Shown: one piece after another, positions 35,621 to 48,006 of the stretch | How the letters are laid out: each line of letters opens with the position of its first letter | How positions within the stretch are numbered: position 1 is the stretch's first letter | NCBI RefSeq assembly: GCF_015711015.1 | Contig: NZ_CP064653.1 | Coordinates: 1,550,001-1,614,000 of the forward strand | DNA length: 64,000 nt | Source: Methylomonas sp. LL1 | Lineage (GTDB): Bacteria; Pseudomonadota; Gammaproteobacteria; Methylococcales; Methylomonadaceae | Reading direction: 5' to 3' | Program-made: the position numbers and the translations under genes | Notes under the pieces: model-generated | Database searches by the model: none | What the model was told of the DNA's origin: nothing | Seen by the model: the letters and a program-made list of their open reading frames with translations, nothing else

Positions 35621-37090
35621 CTACTTCGGCTCGAAAGTCATCAGATAACCGACGTGGTCAGACACCTGGCCGTAATCGCTATCGGTGAATAACACCCTGG
35701 CCGAAGTCACCCTCAACTCACTGGTCTTATTCATGAAAATGTAATCGATCCGGTAATCATCGGCCATCAGATTGCTCCAATGCGAGTCGTTGACCCGAAA
35801 TATTTTTTCGAACAAGCCTTGATGATTGGCCGCCAGATATTGATCTTCGAACTGGTTGCCGTTAACCACCAACTGATAGCCGGTCGAACCGGCGGCGATG
35901 TTGAAATCGCCGCACAATAAGGTGGTTTTCACCTCGTCGTTCTGCTGGCTGGCGGCCCACTCGCACAAACGTTGAAACTGTTGCTGAAACCCGTCTTCCC
36001 ACCAGCTCAGATGGGCCGAAAACAGATTGATGGCGCCGATGTATGGCACATGGATTTGCGCCATCACCACTTTGCGGGAATGGATGCTATAAGCGTCGTT
36101 ACTTTCGGACACATAGCGGGAATGGCAATGATGCAAGGGATAGCGGCTCAAGATCGCCACCCCCTCGCGGTATTTCTCGAATCCCAGATGCGACCAATCG
36201 GTATACAGGTGCATGGCATGCTTCAGGCGCTGATTGATGATATTGGCGGAATTGGAGGCCCAATCGCCATGACCGTGGTTCCAGTGTTCGGCCACCTCCT
36301 GAAAACACACCACATCGGCCGCCTGCTCATCGATGGCCTTGGCGATTTGCGATAATTTGTAATCCTGCCTGTCTTCCTGGTAACAATGTAGATTCAGGAT
36401 CATCACCTTCAGTGGCTCGCGGCTGATACGGTAATTTCTGCCGCCGTTGTTGTCCCAAACCTCGCGATGATCGGTCTCACAACAAATGCCGTATTGCAAC
36501 GCAAAGGCGTCGGCCACCTTTAAGCGGGCGGTCCAAATCTGGGCGCCCTGCTGTTTCAAGCGTTTATTGTGATGGCAAACCGTTTGCCGGCTATGGCGCC
36601 AATTGTCGCTGGTCCAGTGCAACAGCAGGCTTTCGGCCCGCAGACTCGGATTTACCGCGATCTTGACCTGCACAAATTGCTGATCCTCATCCAAGCGGTG
36701 TTTGAAGCCGAGATTCTGCAGCGCCAAATCGCCGTGCAGATACACCCCGCTACCCTGCCCGCTGTGGTGGTTCCAGCCCTGATTGTTATCCCAGAATTCG
36801 CCGGCGCCGCAACGCAAGCGCAACGCAAAGCTGATATTGCCCGGCAGCCCGCGTCCGGATTTGGCGCCGACGGTGATGCGGGCCTGCCAAAACTCCTGAT
36901 GGTCGCCGCGCGGACCAAGATACTTGGCGTGCAGGGTATACCAGACCCCATCCTGCCCGGCCCAGACCACATCGACCTGCTTGTGATAATCCGGGCTTTC
37001 AACCGCCAGCAAAAAGATCAAAACTTGCTGACTGGCGTTTTTTTTTCGCGTCAGGCTGTTTTCCACCGCCAGCAATTGGATGTTTGGCAT
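35621..37090 (-). CDS. Starch-binding-domain protein fused to an EEP nuclease/phosphatase
   Basis: 489 residues. Two carbohydrate-binding-like modules in tandem (about 10-120 and 135-225), each ending in the aromatic EFWDNNQGWNHH and EVWDNNGGRNY motifs typical of CBM21/CBM53 glycogen/starch-binding domains. From ~228 an endonuclease/exonuclease/phosphatase (EEP) domain follows: LKVMILNLHCY, VVCFQEV, FSAHLSWW, LLCGDFNI, YRIDYIF, SDHVGYL, which supply the usual catalytic Asn, Glu, His and Asp residues. No signal peptide. It is 16 bases from the GH57 branching enzyme gene in a glycogen locus, so it may act on phosphorylated glycogen or a related bound substrate (inference). Confidence 0.82.
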   Translation of the reverse strand: MPNIQLLAVENSLTRKKNASQQVLIFLLAVESPDYHKQVDVVWAGQDGVWYTLHAKYLGPRGDHQEFWQARITVGAKSGRGLPGNISFALRLRCGAGEFWDNNQGWNHHSGQGSGVYLHGDLALQNLGFKHRLDEDQQFVQVKIAVNPSLRAESLLLHWTSDNWRHSRQTVCHHNKRLKQQGAQIWTARLKVADAFALQYGICCETDHREVWDNNGGRNYRISREPLKVMILNLHCYQEDRQDYKLSQIAKAIDEQAADVVCFQEVAEHWNHGHGDWASNSANIINQRLKHAMHLYTDWSHLGFEKYREGVAILSRYPLHHCHSRYVSESNDAYSIHSRKVVMAQIHVPYIGAINLFSAHLSWWEDGFQQQFQRLCEWAASQQNDEVKTTLLCGDFNIAAGSTGYQLVVNGNQFEDQYLAANHQGLFEKIFRVNDSHWSNLMADDYRIDYIFMNKTSELRVTSARVLFTDSDYGQVSDHVGYLMTFEPK

Positions 37091-37105
37091 AGCTAAGCCT
37101 CCGGG

Positions 37106-38698
37106 TTATGGGGCGCGGTAATCTCGAAAATCAATATCGGGAAAAATGTCGTCCATCACTTCCAACGCCGTCAGATAACGTTCGTCGATTCGGTTTTTAC
37201 GAATGCTGTCATACAGATAGTTGAAACGCGCCAGATGATCGGTAATCCGTTTCTTGGCGTATTCGGCGGTAGTGCCGGCCTTGAGGATGAAGGGCCAATC
37301 GGAGGCTTGCGCCAGCAATAACGAGCGTAAAGCCTGATTCAAGGCGCGCCGTTGCAGTTCGTTGACCTTGAGGCCTTTCAAGTCGGCCACCAGCTTTTCC
37401 ATCTCGGCTCCGGCCTTGTGCAGCAATGGATAAATCCAGTCGTTGCTGTCGTTCAGCCAATAATCGGAATAGCCCTGATCGCCCCAAGTCGAAGCCGAGG
37501 GAGTCGCCTGCTGCTGGGATGGATAGCGTTGCAGATAATCGCCGCAACTGACCGTCTCTATTCCGCTATTCTCCGCGCTAGCGAGGCGTAACACCCATTC
37601 CAGCCAATGCGGACCTTCGTACCACCAATGCCCGAACAACTCGGCATCGTAAGGGGCGACGATGATGGGCGGCTGGGTCATTTCATCGGTTAGCGCTTCG
37701 ATCTGCAGCCGGCGTTTATTGATGAAGTCTTCGGCATGCTGCCGGACTTTGTGCTCGGCCCTATCCGGCTGATAAACCGCCTTGACGCTGCCTTCGCCGG
37801 TCACCCGGTAATATTTGATCCCGGTATTGATACGGGTGCTGCCGTCCAGGATATAAGGACCGATATAGTCCAGCGGCAAATCGAAACCAATATCGCGGTA
37901 ATACTCGCGGTAATCGGCATCGCCGGGATAACCTTCATCGGCGCTCCAAACCTGTTGCGAACAGGCCGGATCGCGCCCGAAAGCCATCACGCCGTTACCG
38001 CAATCCAGCGGCGCATAGACGCCATTCTGGGGTAATTGACTGGCATCCATGATACCGTGACTATCGACAAGGAAATACTGGACACCCGCCTCTCGCAACA
38101 GGATCTCCAGTCCCGGATAATAACCGCATTCCGGCAGCCAAAAACCCGTGGGGGCAAAACCAAAGTGCGCCTTAAAGGTGGCTATGCCGACCTCGATTTG
38201 ATTACGCACCGCAGCCTCGCTGATATTCAGCAACGGCAAAAAACCGTGAGTGGCAGCCGTGGTGATCAATTCTAGCCTGCCGCCGCGTTGGTGCTTTTCG
38301 AATGCCGCCAGCAAATCGGATTGATAGTGGTTCTGGTAACAGTGCAAGGCCTCTAAAAAACCAAGATGATAACGCTGGGCCAACGGGTGAAATTCGGGAT
38401 GGTCCGCCGTGCGCGCCACTTCCTTTTCCGCCAGTTCCAGCAACCGGTTCAGATAGCGTAGATAGCGATCCCGCAACAGTTCGTCCCGCAACATGGTGAT
38501 CAAGGTCGGTGATAGCGACAGGGTCAGCCGACAGCGGATTTGGTCCTGCTGCAGCCTGTCCAACATCGCGACCAAGGGCAGATAACATTCGGTGATGGCT
38601 TCGAACAGCCAGTTTTCCTCGAAAAAACTGTCGTGTTCCGGATGATGCACATAAGGAAGATGGGCATGCAGAACAATGCCGAGGTAGCCTTTATTCAT
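37106..38698 (-). CDS. GH57 1,4-alpha-glucan branching enzyme
   Basis: 530 residues of glycoside hydrolase family 57. Motifs: HAHLPYVHHPE at the start, catalytic nucleophile Glu in GFWLPECGYYPG (about 185), acid/base Asp in VAPYDAELFGHWW, and the C-terminal helical domain. GH57 branching enzymes form alpha-1,6 branches in glycogen. It is nine bases downstream of the DUF4912 gene, a common partner. The RBS and the ATG at 38698 are consistent with an operon with the following EEP gene. Confidence 0.93.
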   Translation of the reverse strand: MNKGYLGIVLHAHLPYVHHPEHDSFFEENWLFEAITECYLPLVAMLDRLQQDQIRCRLTLSLSPTLITMLRDELLRDRYLRYLNRLLELAEKEVARTADHPEFHPLAQRYHLGFLEALHCYQNHYQSDLLAAFEKHQRGGRLELITTAATHGFLPLLNISEAAVRNQIEVGIATFKAHFGFAPTGFWLPECGYYPGLEILLREAGVQYFLVDSHGIMDASQLPQNGVYAPLDCGNGVMAFGRDPACSQQVWSADEGYPGDADYREYYRDIGFDLPLDYIGPYILDGSTRINTGIKYYRVTGEGSVKAVYQPDRAEHKVRQHAEDFINKRRLQIEALTDEMTQPPIIVAPYDAELFGHWWYEGPHWLEWVLRLASAENSGIETVSCGDYLQRYPSQQQATPSASTWGDQGYSDYWLNDSNDWIYPLLHKAGAEMEKLVADLKGLKVNELQRRALNQALRSLLLAQASDWPFILKAGTTAEYAKKRITDHLARFNYLYDSIRKNRIDERYLTALEVMDDIFPDIDFRDYRAP

Positions 38699-38706
38699 CG
38701 TATCGC

Positions 38707-39384
38707 TTATTTTCCTTGAGCGGAGGCGGTTTTGCCGGCGGACGACGCCGGACTGCTAGCCATCATTATAGACTGTGCTATCGCTTTGGGCAGTTCATGG
38801 TCCATTACGGGAGGCTTCAATCCCGGCGCGACGGCAATATTCGAATACGCCAAGGGGCTAAACACTTGATCGCCGATCGCGTCGGCCAGCATGGCCCGAT
38901 AACGGATGGCATTGACGGTGGGCGCGGGCTCGGGCAAGAAAATATCCTGCTGTCCGTCCTGGCTATCAACCGCAATATCGAACCAAGTCGGCTGATTATC
39001 GGTCTGTTCGGACCTGCTCGCCCCGGCCTCGGCCTCCGGCTGGGCATAAATTCTGAGCGTCATCGGCTGCCGTTGCTCAACCCGCTTCAAGATCTGGTTC
39101 AATCGGCGCTTGGCAATATGCCAGTAAGCATGAAGCCGCCGAGGCGATACCGCCAACAACACCAATCTCGACTGTTGGCCGACCTTACTGGGCGCGTATT
39201 CACGGCTAATTTGCCGGCTAATTTCCAATAATTCCTGGGTGGAAAACTGGATTTTAGCCTTAGGCTCCGTTCTGCCGCTGAAGAATCGCGGCGAGAAATC
39301 CCGGCTGATAACCTGGCTAATAATGCACATTTCCTGCCGCGAAAGCTCGATACGGTTGCGGAAATTTTGTTTTAAAACTGGCAT
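38707..39384 (-). CDS. DUF4912 protein
   Basis: 225 residues from ATG 39384 (AGG six bases upstream; an earlier TTG at 39474 would add 30 residues of poor quality). The centre shows the DUF4912 pattern SRLVLLAVSPRRLHAYWHIAKRRL and a Thr/Asn-rich WFDIAVDSQDGQQDIFLPEP. The N-terminal half contains two near-repeats ISQVISRDFSPRFF and ISRQISREYAPS. DUF4912 proteins are often encoded beside GH57 branching enzymes; the molecular role is unknown. A Ser/Ala-rich tail ends the protein. Confidence 0.8.
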   Translation of the reverse strand: MPVLKQNFRNRIELSRQEMCIISQVISRDFSPRFFSGRTEPKAKIQFSTQELLEISRQISREYAPSKVGQQSRLVLLAVSPRRLHAYWHIAKRRLNQILKRVEQRQPMTLRIYAQPEAEAGASRSEQTDNQPTWFDIAVDSQDGQQDIFLPEPAPTVNAIRYRAMLADAIGDQVFSPLAYSNIAVAPGLKPPVMDHELPKAIAQSIMMASSPASSAGKTASAQGK

Positions 39385-39569
39385 TATTGGCCTGAAAAGT
39401 CGAGTTATTTGCTCCGGGATGCCCGGTAACAGTAGGCAATCACTATCCGATGATATGGGCAAGGAATAGATCAAACTCTACCTGTTGTCGAATATTTGCG
39501 CAAGATAGAGGCCGAATAACCCGTATTTGCAGTAGAATCACGGGTAATTAAACGCTTTCATTTCAATCC

Positions 39570-41738
39570 ATGCCTAAAAAGTACCCTACAAAATCCGGAA
39601 GTCCTTATCCGCATGGCACTCAAGTCAGCGAGGAAGGTGTCAACTTTTCGATTTCCAGCCGCCACGCGACCAAGGTGGAACTATGGCTGTTTGCCGAAGC
39701 CGACAGCCACCAGCCTTTTCAGATCATAACCCTGCAAAAAGATAAAAATCATACGTTCTTTTCCTGGCATGTGTTTGTAAAGCAATTACCGGTAGGCACT
39801 TGGTACGCCTGGCGTATCGACGGCCCCTCGTTGACCAGCGAATCCGGCTTACGCTTCGACCGGGAAAAACTGTTGCTGGATCCTTGGGCGCGCGCCGTCA
39901 GCGACAAACTCTGGCTGCGAAGCGCCGCCTGCCTGCCCGGCGATAACAGCCATTGCTCGATGCGGGCGGCGGTGGTCGAGGACAACCATTACGATTGGGA
40001 AGGCGATACCCCGCTGGCGATTCGTAGCGAAAAAGCCATCATTTACGAATTGCACGTCGGCGGCTTCACCCGCCATCCCTCGGCCAAGGTCAAGCACCCC
40101 GGCACATTTGCCGGTTTGATCGAGAAAATACCCTATCTGAGGGAACTTGGCATCACTCATGTCGAACTCTTGCCTATCATGGCGTTCGACGAACAGGATG
40201 TCCCTCCCCATACCGCCGAACTGGGTCTAAGCAACTATTGGGGCTACAGCACGCATAGCTTTTTTAGCCCCCATCCAGGCTATTGCGTCACGCCGGAACA
40301 GGCGACCCATATCAGGGAATTCCGTGACCTGGTCAAAGCCCTGCATAAAGCCAAGATCGGCGTGATCATGGATGTGGTATTCAATCACACATCGGAGGCC
40401 GGCGCGGAAGGCCCGGTGATTAACTTCAAAGGCATTACCGGCAATAGCTTTTATTTAACCGACAAGCACGATAAACGCATATTCCACGATTACACCGGTT
40501 GCGGCAACACCGTCAACGCCAATCATCCCTTGGTCAGCAATTTCATCATCAGCTGCCTGGAATATTGGGTGCGCGAAATGCATGTCGACGGCTTTCGTTT
40601 CGATCTGGCCAGCGCGCTGGCGCGCGGCGAAGACGGCCATGTGATGCAGGATCCGCCGCTGGTCTGGGGTATCGAGCTCTCCGAACAACTGGCCCGGACC
40701 AAACTCATCGCCGAAGCTTGGGATGCATCCGGCCTGTACCAGGTCGGCAGCTTTCCCGGCTATCGCTGGGGCGAATGGAACGGCATGTATCGCGATGCGA
40801 TGCGCCGGTTTCTGCGCGGCGATCCCGGCATGACCAACGAAGTCGCCACCCGGCTGTGCGGCAGCAGCGATTTATATGAAAGTCAGGGCCGCCTACCGAT
40901 CAGCGGCATTAACTTCATTACCTGTCATGACGGCTTTACCCTGAACGACCTGTTTAGCTACAACGAAAAACATAATGCCGCCAACGGCGAAAACAATCGT
41001 GACGGTTGCAATAATAATCTGAGTTTTAACTGCGGCGCCGAAGGCCCAACCCAGAATAGCGCCATACTGGCCCTGCGCCACAAACAGGCCAAAAATGCCT
41101 TTACCATTCTGTTGTTGAGTCATGGCGTGCCCATGCTGCTGGCCGGCGATGAATTTCTGCACAGCCAACAAGGCAATAACAACTGCTATTGTCAAAATAA
41201 CGACCTCAGCTGGCTGAACTGGGCCGACGGCAAGCGCAATGCCGACGTCCTGCGCTTCGTGCAACAAATGATAAAACTCAGAAAACGCCATCCATCGCTA
41301 ATGCGGCGTAATTTCCTGACCGGTGCCATTTTGCCGGATAGAGGCATGGCCGACATCACCTGGCATGGCCTGGAGCCGAACCATCAGCCCCAGTGGAACA
41401 ATCCTGAATCTCGAATGCTGGCCTTCACCCTGGCGGGCATCAACGAGAACGACGCCGACCTCCACGTCATCATGAATATGTCCGACCATGCGCTCAAAAT
41501 GCAGTTGCCGGTCATAGCCGAAAGAACCTGGTGCTTGGCGGTCGATACCTCGATGGTATCTCCTCAAGACATCACTCCGGCCGAACTGCAAAAACCGTTG
41601 GCTAAACAGTCTTATGCGGTCGAAAGCCGTTCGATCGTGGTTTTCGAAACGATAGACAACCAGCTGATACACACTAAAAAGGCGCCGGGGTTTTTCAGCA
41701 AATTGTCGCATATGAAAATATTCGACCAGCATGACTGA
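39570..41738 (+). CDS. glgX: Glycogen debranching enzyme GlgX
   Basis: 722 residues. N-terminal CBM48-like domain, then the GH13 barrel: VIMDVVFNHTSEA, nucleophile Asp in GFRFDLASALARG, acid/base Glu in IAEAWDA, and NFITCHDGFTLNDLFSYN. Isoamylase-type GlgX cuts alpha-1,6 branches that phosphorylase leaves. Divergently oriented from the branching enzyme/DUF4912 genes, with about 185 bases between them. Confidence 0.93.
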   Translation: MPKKYPTKSGSPYPHGTQVSEEGVNFSISSRHATKVELWLFAEADSHQPFQIITLQKDKNHTFFSWHVFVKQLPVGTWYAWRIDGPSLTSESGLRFDREKLLLDPWARAVSDKLWLRSAACLPGDNSHCSMRAAVVEDNHYDWEGDTPLAIRSEKAIIYELHVGGFTRHPSAKVKHPGTFAGLIEKIPYLRELGITHVELLPIMAFDEQDVPPHTAELGLSNYWGYSTHSFFSPHPGYCVTPEQATHIREFRDLVKALHKAKIGVIMDVVFNHTSEAGAEGPVINFKGITGNSFYLTDKHDKRIFHDYTGCGNTVNANHPLVSNFIISCLEYWVREMHVDGFRFDLASALARGEDGHVMQDPPLVWGIELSEQLARTKLIAEAWDASGLYQVGSFPGYRWGEWNGMYRDAMRRFLRGDPGMTNEVATRLCGSSDLYESQGRLPISGINFITCHDGFTLNDLFSYNEKHNAANGENNRDGCNNNLSFNCGAEGPTQNSAILALRHKQAKNAFTILLLSHGVPMLLAGDEFLHSQQGNNNCYCQNNDLSWLNWADGKRNADVLRFVQQMIKLRKRHPSLMRRNFLTGAILPDRGMADITWHGLEPNHQPQWNNPESRMLAFTLAGINENDADLHVIMNMSDHALKMQLPVIAERTWCLAVDTSMVSPQDITPAELQKPLAKQSYAVESRSIVVFETIDNQLIHTKKAPGFFSKLSHMKIFDQHD

Positions 41739-41942
41739 TACTTTCCGTCATCCGAAACCGGGTTGCCCCTATATCGGATGAAAGCTACCGATTTATTCGG
41801 TTGATTGCGCGCGGGAGCGATTTTAATCACCGATTTACTCAGGAAAGTCGCAAATTGGAAAGTCGTTTTTGACGAAATCCTTAACTTGCGGGCTGGAAGC
41901 GGGTGTTACAATGACAGCCTTTCCAACCACGCCATTACCGGT

Positions 41943-44900
41943 ATGTCTGTGGATTCTGAATTTCCGAAATTGTTTAACGATCCGTCGCCGGCTCGGCTAC
42001 GCGAAATCCCCTATAACTACACCTCCTTTTCCGACCGCGAAATCGTCATCCGTCTGCTGGGCGAGGAAAATTGGCGGGTATTGGACTCCTTGCGCGACGA
42101 ACGCATCACCGGCCGTTCGGCTCGAATGCTGTTCGAAGTGTTGGGCGACATTTGGGCGGTGCAGCGCAACCCTTACCTGGAAGACGATCTGCTCGATAAT
42201 CGCAAGCGCCGGCAAGCGCTGCTGGATGCCTTGCGCCACCGTCTGAAACAGATGCAAAAACGTCATGCCGAGCACGAAGCCGAGCATCCCGACCGAGCCA
42301 GACGGGTCGGTCTGTTGATTGACGCCGCCCATCAAGCCGTCAATGCCTTCGAAGCCCACTTCGAGCGTACCCGCGAGATGCGCCATAAAGCCCTCGCCCT
42401 GTTTTCCAAGCACACGCGCAAGGACAATATCGGCTTCGACGGCTTTGCCCGCGTCTCTCACGTGACCGATGCCACCGACTGGCGGGTTGAATACCCATTT
42501 GTGGTGCTGTACCCCTGCAACGAAGAGGAAGTCGGCCATCTGGTGCGCGATTGCATCAAACTAGGCCTAACCATTATTCCGCGCGGCGGCGGTACCGGCT
42601 ATACCGGTGGCGCGGTACCGCTGACGCCCTACTCCGCCGTCATCAACACCGAAAAGCTGATCGAAATCGGCCAAGTCGATCCTAGCAGCAGCCTACCGGG
42701 AGTCGATCAAACCTATGCGACGATTTTTACCGGAGCCGGCGTGGTAACGCGGCGGGTAATGGATGTGGCCGACAATGCCGGCCTGGTATTTGCCTGCGAC
42801 CCGACTTCGGCCGACGCCTCCTGCGTGGGCGGCAATGTATCGATGAACGCCGGTGGTAAAAAAGCCGTATTGTGGGGCACGGCGCTGGACAATTTGGCGT
42901 CCTGGCGCATGGTGACGCCAGACGGTAACTGGCTGGAGGTTGAGCGTCTCAATCACAACCTGGGCAAAATTCACGATCAGGAACAAGTGACTTTCGCCTT
43001 GAAACGCTTCGATAGCAAGCGCAAAAAATTATTGTCGGAACAACAACTGGTAATGCCTGGCGCGCTGTTTCGTAAAGGCGAATTGGGCAAGGATGTCACC
43101 GACAAATTCCTCGGTGGCTTGCCCGGCATCCAAAAAGAAGGCTGCGACGGCATCATCACCTCGGCACGCTGGATATTGCACAAAATGCCGCCGCATACCC
43201 GCACCTTTTGCCTGGAGTTTTACGGCCAAGTGCGCGAGGCCGTGCCGGCCATAGTCGAAATCCGCGACTATCTGGCCGCCCTACCAAAAACCGGTCCTAA
43301 CCGAGTCATGCTGGCCGGCCTCGAGCATCTGGACGAACGCTATGTCAAGGCCGTGGGTTATGCCAGCAAAGCCAAACAACACGGCCGGCCCAAAATGGTC
43401 CTGATCGGTGACATCGTTGGCGACGACGACACCCAGGTGGCCTTGGCCGCCTCTGAAGTTGTTCGGCTTTGCAATGCACGCGGCGCCGAGGGCTTTATCG
43501 CCGTCAGCCCTGATACCCGCAAGCGCTTCTGGCTGGATAGAGCCCGTACCGCCGCGATTGCCAAACACACCAATGCCTTCAAAATCAACGAAGACGTGGT
43601 GATTCCATTGCCGCGCATGGGCGATTATTGCGACGGCATCGAGCGCATCAATATCGAATTGTCGCTACGCAATAAACTACGGCTATGCGAGGCGCTGAGC
43701 CGCTCCCTGGAAGGCGACTTACCGGTGCGTTTTTTCGAAGGCGACACCAATAAAAACGACCTGATCTGGGACCGGCGCAAGCTAGCTTTGGAAGCGATCG
43801 CCAAGGTGAGCCAGCGTTGGCAGTGGCTGCATGACAACCTGGATTTGCCTCTAGCCCAGGCCGAAGCTCTATTTGGGAACTACGACATCAATGTCGCCGA
43901 ATTGACCAATCGCACCCCACAACCCACCGTTTTTCATAGGTTGCAGGACTATTCCTTGCGGGTATCCTGGAAACTGGAACTGCTGCCGCGCCTGAAGGAA
44001 ATTTTCGTGGGCGATAGTTTTCGGCCTGTGATAGAGCGTATCGAAGCCGTGCATAAAGAAGTGCTGCGCGGCCGGGTATTTGTCGCGCTGCACATGCATG
44101 CCGGCGACGGCAACGTCCACACCAACCTGCCGGTCAATTCCGACCACTATCAGATGCTGCGGGAAGCCAATCAGGCCGTGGCCCGGATCATGGCCCTGGC
44201 CCGCTCGCTGGGCGGCGTAATCTCCGGCGAGCACGGCATCGGCATTACCAAGTATGAATTTTTGAGTGCCGAAGAGCTGGCGGATTTTCATGCCTACAAA
44301 CAACAAATCGATCCGGAAGGCCGCTTCAACCGTGGCAAACTGATGCCGGGCGCCGATTTGAGCACGGCCTATACCACCTCGTTCAGCTTGATGGGTTTCG
44401 AATCACTGATCATGCAGCAAAGCGACATCGGCGCCATCTCGGACTCGGTCAAGGATTGTCTGCGCTGCGGCAAATGCAAGCCGGTCTGCTCCACCCATGT
44501 GCCGCGCGCCAATCTGTTGTATTCGCCGCGGAATAAAATCCTGGCAACCTCCTTACTGATCGAGGCTTTTCTATACGAAGAGCAAACCCGGCGCGGCATC
44601 TCGATCACCCATTGGAAGGAATTCGAGGACGTGGCCGATCATTGCACCGTCTGCCACAAATGCTACAGCCCTTGCCCGGTCGACATCGATTTCGGCAATG
44701 TATCGATGAATATGCGTAATTTACTGCGCAAGATGGGCAAACAAAGTTTCAATCCGGTTAAATCGGCGGCGATTGCATTTTTGTCCACCGGCCGGCCGAG
44801 CAGCGTCAAACTGATGCGCAAACTGCTGATCGAATGGTCTTACAAAGCCCAGCGTCTGGGCAGTTTCTTCCTCAGACCCTGGGGTAAGGCCCAACTGCTG

Positions 44901-45860
44901 CAACCGCCCTCCTCGACCGGCAAGCCGGAGATGCGCGAGTATGTGATTCATTTCACCAACCGCAAAATGCCGGGCAAACTGCCGTCGAAAACGGCCCGAG
45001 CCCTACTGGGTATCGAGAGCGATCAAATCGTTCCCATCATTCGCGACCGCGCCAAAACCCGTACCGATTCCGAAGCGGTGTTTTATTTTCCCGGCTGCGG
45101 TTCCGAACGGCTATTTTCCCAAGTCGGCCTGGCGACGCAAGCCATGCTTTATGAAATCGGCGTACAAACCGTCTTGCCGCCCGGCTATTTATGCTGCGGT
45201 TTTCCGCAACGCGCGGCCGGCCAATACGATAAGGCGCAGGAAATCACCACCGATAATCGCGTACTATTCCACCGGGTAGCCAACACCCTAAATTATCTGG
45301 ACATCAAAACCGTGGTTGTCAGCTGCGGCACCTGTCTGGACCAATTGCTGGATTACGAATTCGACAAGATATTCCCCGGCTGCCGCCTGATCGACATCCA
45401 CGAATATCTGCTGGAAAAAGGCGTCAAACTGGAAGGCGTCGGTGGCGACCGTTATGTCTACCATGATCCCTGCCATAGCCCGATGAAATTGCAAGACCCA
45501 CTGAAAACCGTGTCGAGCTTAGTCGGTGGCACCGTCAACAAATCAGAGCGCTGCTGCGGCGAATCCGGCACATTGGCGGTCGGCCGGCCGGATATTTCCA
45601 CCCAAATCCGTTTCCGCAAAGCGGAGGAATTACGCAACGACGCAGCTGCACTCCGTAACGAAGGCTATGACGGCCCGCTGAAAATGCTGACCTCCTGCCC
45701 CTCCTGCATGCAAGGCTTGCAACGCTATCAAGGCGAGGTGGATCAATTGGAAGTCGATTACATCGTGGTGGAAATCGCCAAGCACGTACTGGGCAAGGAC
45801 TGGATGAAAAACTACATCAAACAGGCATCCAACGGCGGCATCGAACGGGTATTGGTCTAA
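41943..45860 (+). CDS. DUF3683 FAD-linked oxidoreductase with Fe-S and CCG domains
   Basis: 1305 residues from ATG 41943 ([13 protein letters not shown]); the open frame extends upstream to 41805 without homologous sequence. N-terminal DUF3683 domain ([21 protein letters not shown]), FAD_binding_4 ([21 protein letters not shown]), FAD-oxidase C ([23 protein letters not shown]), then two 4Fe-4S clusters ([11 protein letters not shown] and [12 protein letters not shown]), and two CCG cysteine-rich domains (PGCGSERL...LCCGFPQ and HDPCHSP...CCGESG) of heterodisulfide-reductase/GlpC type. A soluble redox enzyme likely oxidising a 2-hydroxy acid such as lactate or glycolate; the substrate is not known. 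Single polypeptide fusion of what is usually GlcD plus GlcF. Confidence 0.88.
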   Translation: MSVDSEFPKLFNDPSPARLREIPYNYTSFSDREIVIRLLGEENWRVLDSLRDERITGRSARMLFEVLGDIWAVQRNPYLEDDLLDNRKRRQALLDALRHRLKQMQKRHAEHEAEHPDRARRVGLLIDAAHQAVNAFEAHFERTREMRHKALALFSKHTRKDNIGFDGFARVSHVTDATDWRVEYPFVVLYPCNEEEVGHLVRDCIKLGLTIIPRGGGTGYTGGAVPLTPYSAVINTEKLIEIGQVDPSSSLPGVDQTYATIFTGAGVVTRRVMDVADNAGLVFACDPTSADASCVGGNVSMNAGGKKAVLWGTALDNLASWRMVTPDGNWLEVERLNHNLGKIHDQEQVTFALKRFDSKRKKLLSEQQLVMPGALFRKGELGKDVTDKFLGGLPGIQKEGCDGIITSARWILHKMPPHTRTFCLEFYGQVREAVPAIVEIRDYLAALPKTGPNRVMLAGLEHLDERYVKAVGYASKAKQHGRPKMVLIGDIVGDDDTQVALAASEVVRLCNARGAEGFIAVSPDTRKRFWLDRARTAAIAKHTNAFKINEDVVIPLPRMGDYCDGIERINIELSLRNKLRLCEALSRSLEGDLPVRFFEGDTNKNDLIWDRRKLALEAIAKVSQRWQWLHDNLDLPLAQAEALFGNYDINVAELTNRTPQPTVFHRLQDYSLRVSWKLELLPRLKEIFVGDSFRPVIERIEAVHKEVLRGRVFVALHMHAGDGNVHTNLPVNSDHYQMLREANQAVARIMALARSLGGVISGEHGIGITKYEFLSAEELADFHAYKQQIDPEGRFNRGKLMPGADLSTAYTTSFSLMGFESLIMQQSDIGAISDSVKDCLRCGKCKPVCSTHVPRANLLYSPRNKILATSLLIEAFLYEEQTRRGISITHWKEFEDVADHCTVCHKCYSPCPVDIDFGNVSMNMRNLLRKMGKQSFNPVKSAAIAFLSTGRPSSVKLMRKLLIEWSYKAQRLGSFFLRPWGKAQLLQPPSSTGKPEMREYVIHFTNRKMPGKLPSKTARALLGIESDQIVPIIRDRAKTRTDSEAVFYFPGCGSERLFSQVGLATQAMLYEIGVQTVLPPGYLCCGFPQRAAGQYDKAQEITTDNRVLFHRVANTLNYLDIKTVVVSCGTCLDQLLDYEFDKIFPGCRLIDIHEYLLEKGVKLEGVGGDRYVYHDPCHSPMKLQDPLKTVSSLVGGTVNKSERCCGESGTLAVGRPDISTQIRFRKAEELRNDAAALRNEGYDGPLKMLTSCPSCMQGLQRYQGEVDQLEVDYIVVEIAKHVLGKDWMKNYIKQASNGGIERVLV

Positions 45861-45898
45861 GCAACTGTCGCTTGAATACCCGATCGCGCGGAAAAAGC

Positions 45899-45926
45899 TT
45901 GCTTAATTGAATTAACTCGCTATAAT
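45899..45926 (+). promoter_or_regulatory. Promoter of tRNA-Val
   Basis: TTGCTT (-35) and TATAAT (-10) separated by 16 bases, 24 bases before the mature tRNA 5' end. A close sigma-70 match. Confidence 0.7.
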
Positions 45927-45949
45927 GCGCAAATCGAATGACAGACTTT

Positions 45950-46026
45950 AGGCGCGTAGCTCAGTTGGTTAGAGCACCACCTTGACATGGTGGGGGTCGG
46001 TGGTTCGAGTCCACTCGCGCCTACCA
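45950..46026 (+). tRNA. tRNA-Val (GAC)
   Basis: 77 bases including the encoded CCA. Acceptor AGGCGCG/CGCGCCT, D-arm TAGCTCAGTTGGTTAGAGC, anticodon loop with GAC in CCTTGACATGG, extended GGTCGG and T-loop GGTTCGAGTCC. Acceptor and anticodon identities match bacterial tRNA-Val. Confidence 0.97.
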
Positions 46027-46034
46027 AAACATAT

Positions 46035-46060
46035 AAGCACCGCTCGTCGGTGCTTTTTTT
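46035..46060 (+). terminator. Rho-independent terminator after tRNA-Val
   Basis: AAGCACCG-CTCGT-CGGTGCTT hairpin (8-bp stem) followed by a T run. It lies 16 bases before the thrS ATG, so thrS must use transcription that starts downstream or reads through it. Confidence 0.85.
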
Positions 46061-46076
46061 ATTGTGGAATCGAAAA

Positions 46077-47984
<1,908 letters not shown>

Positions 47985-48006
47985 TAACAACTTGGAGGAT
48001 TAGGGT

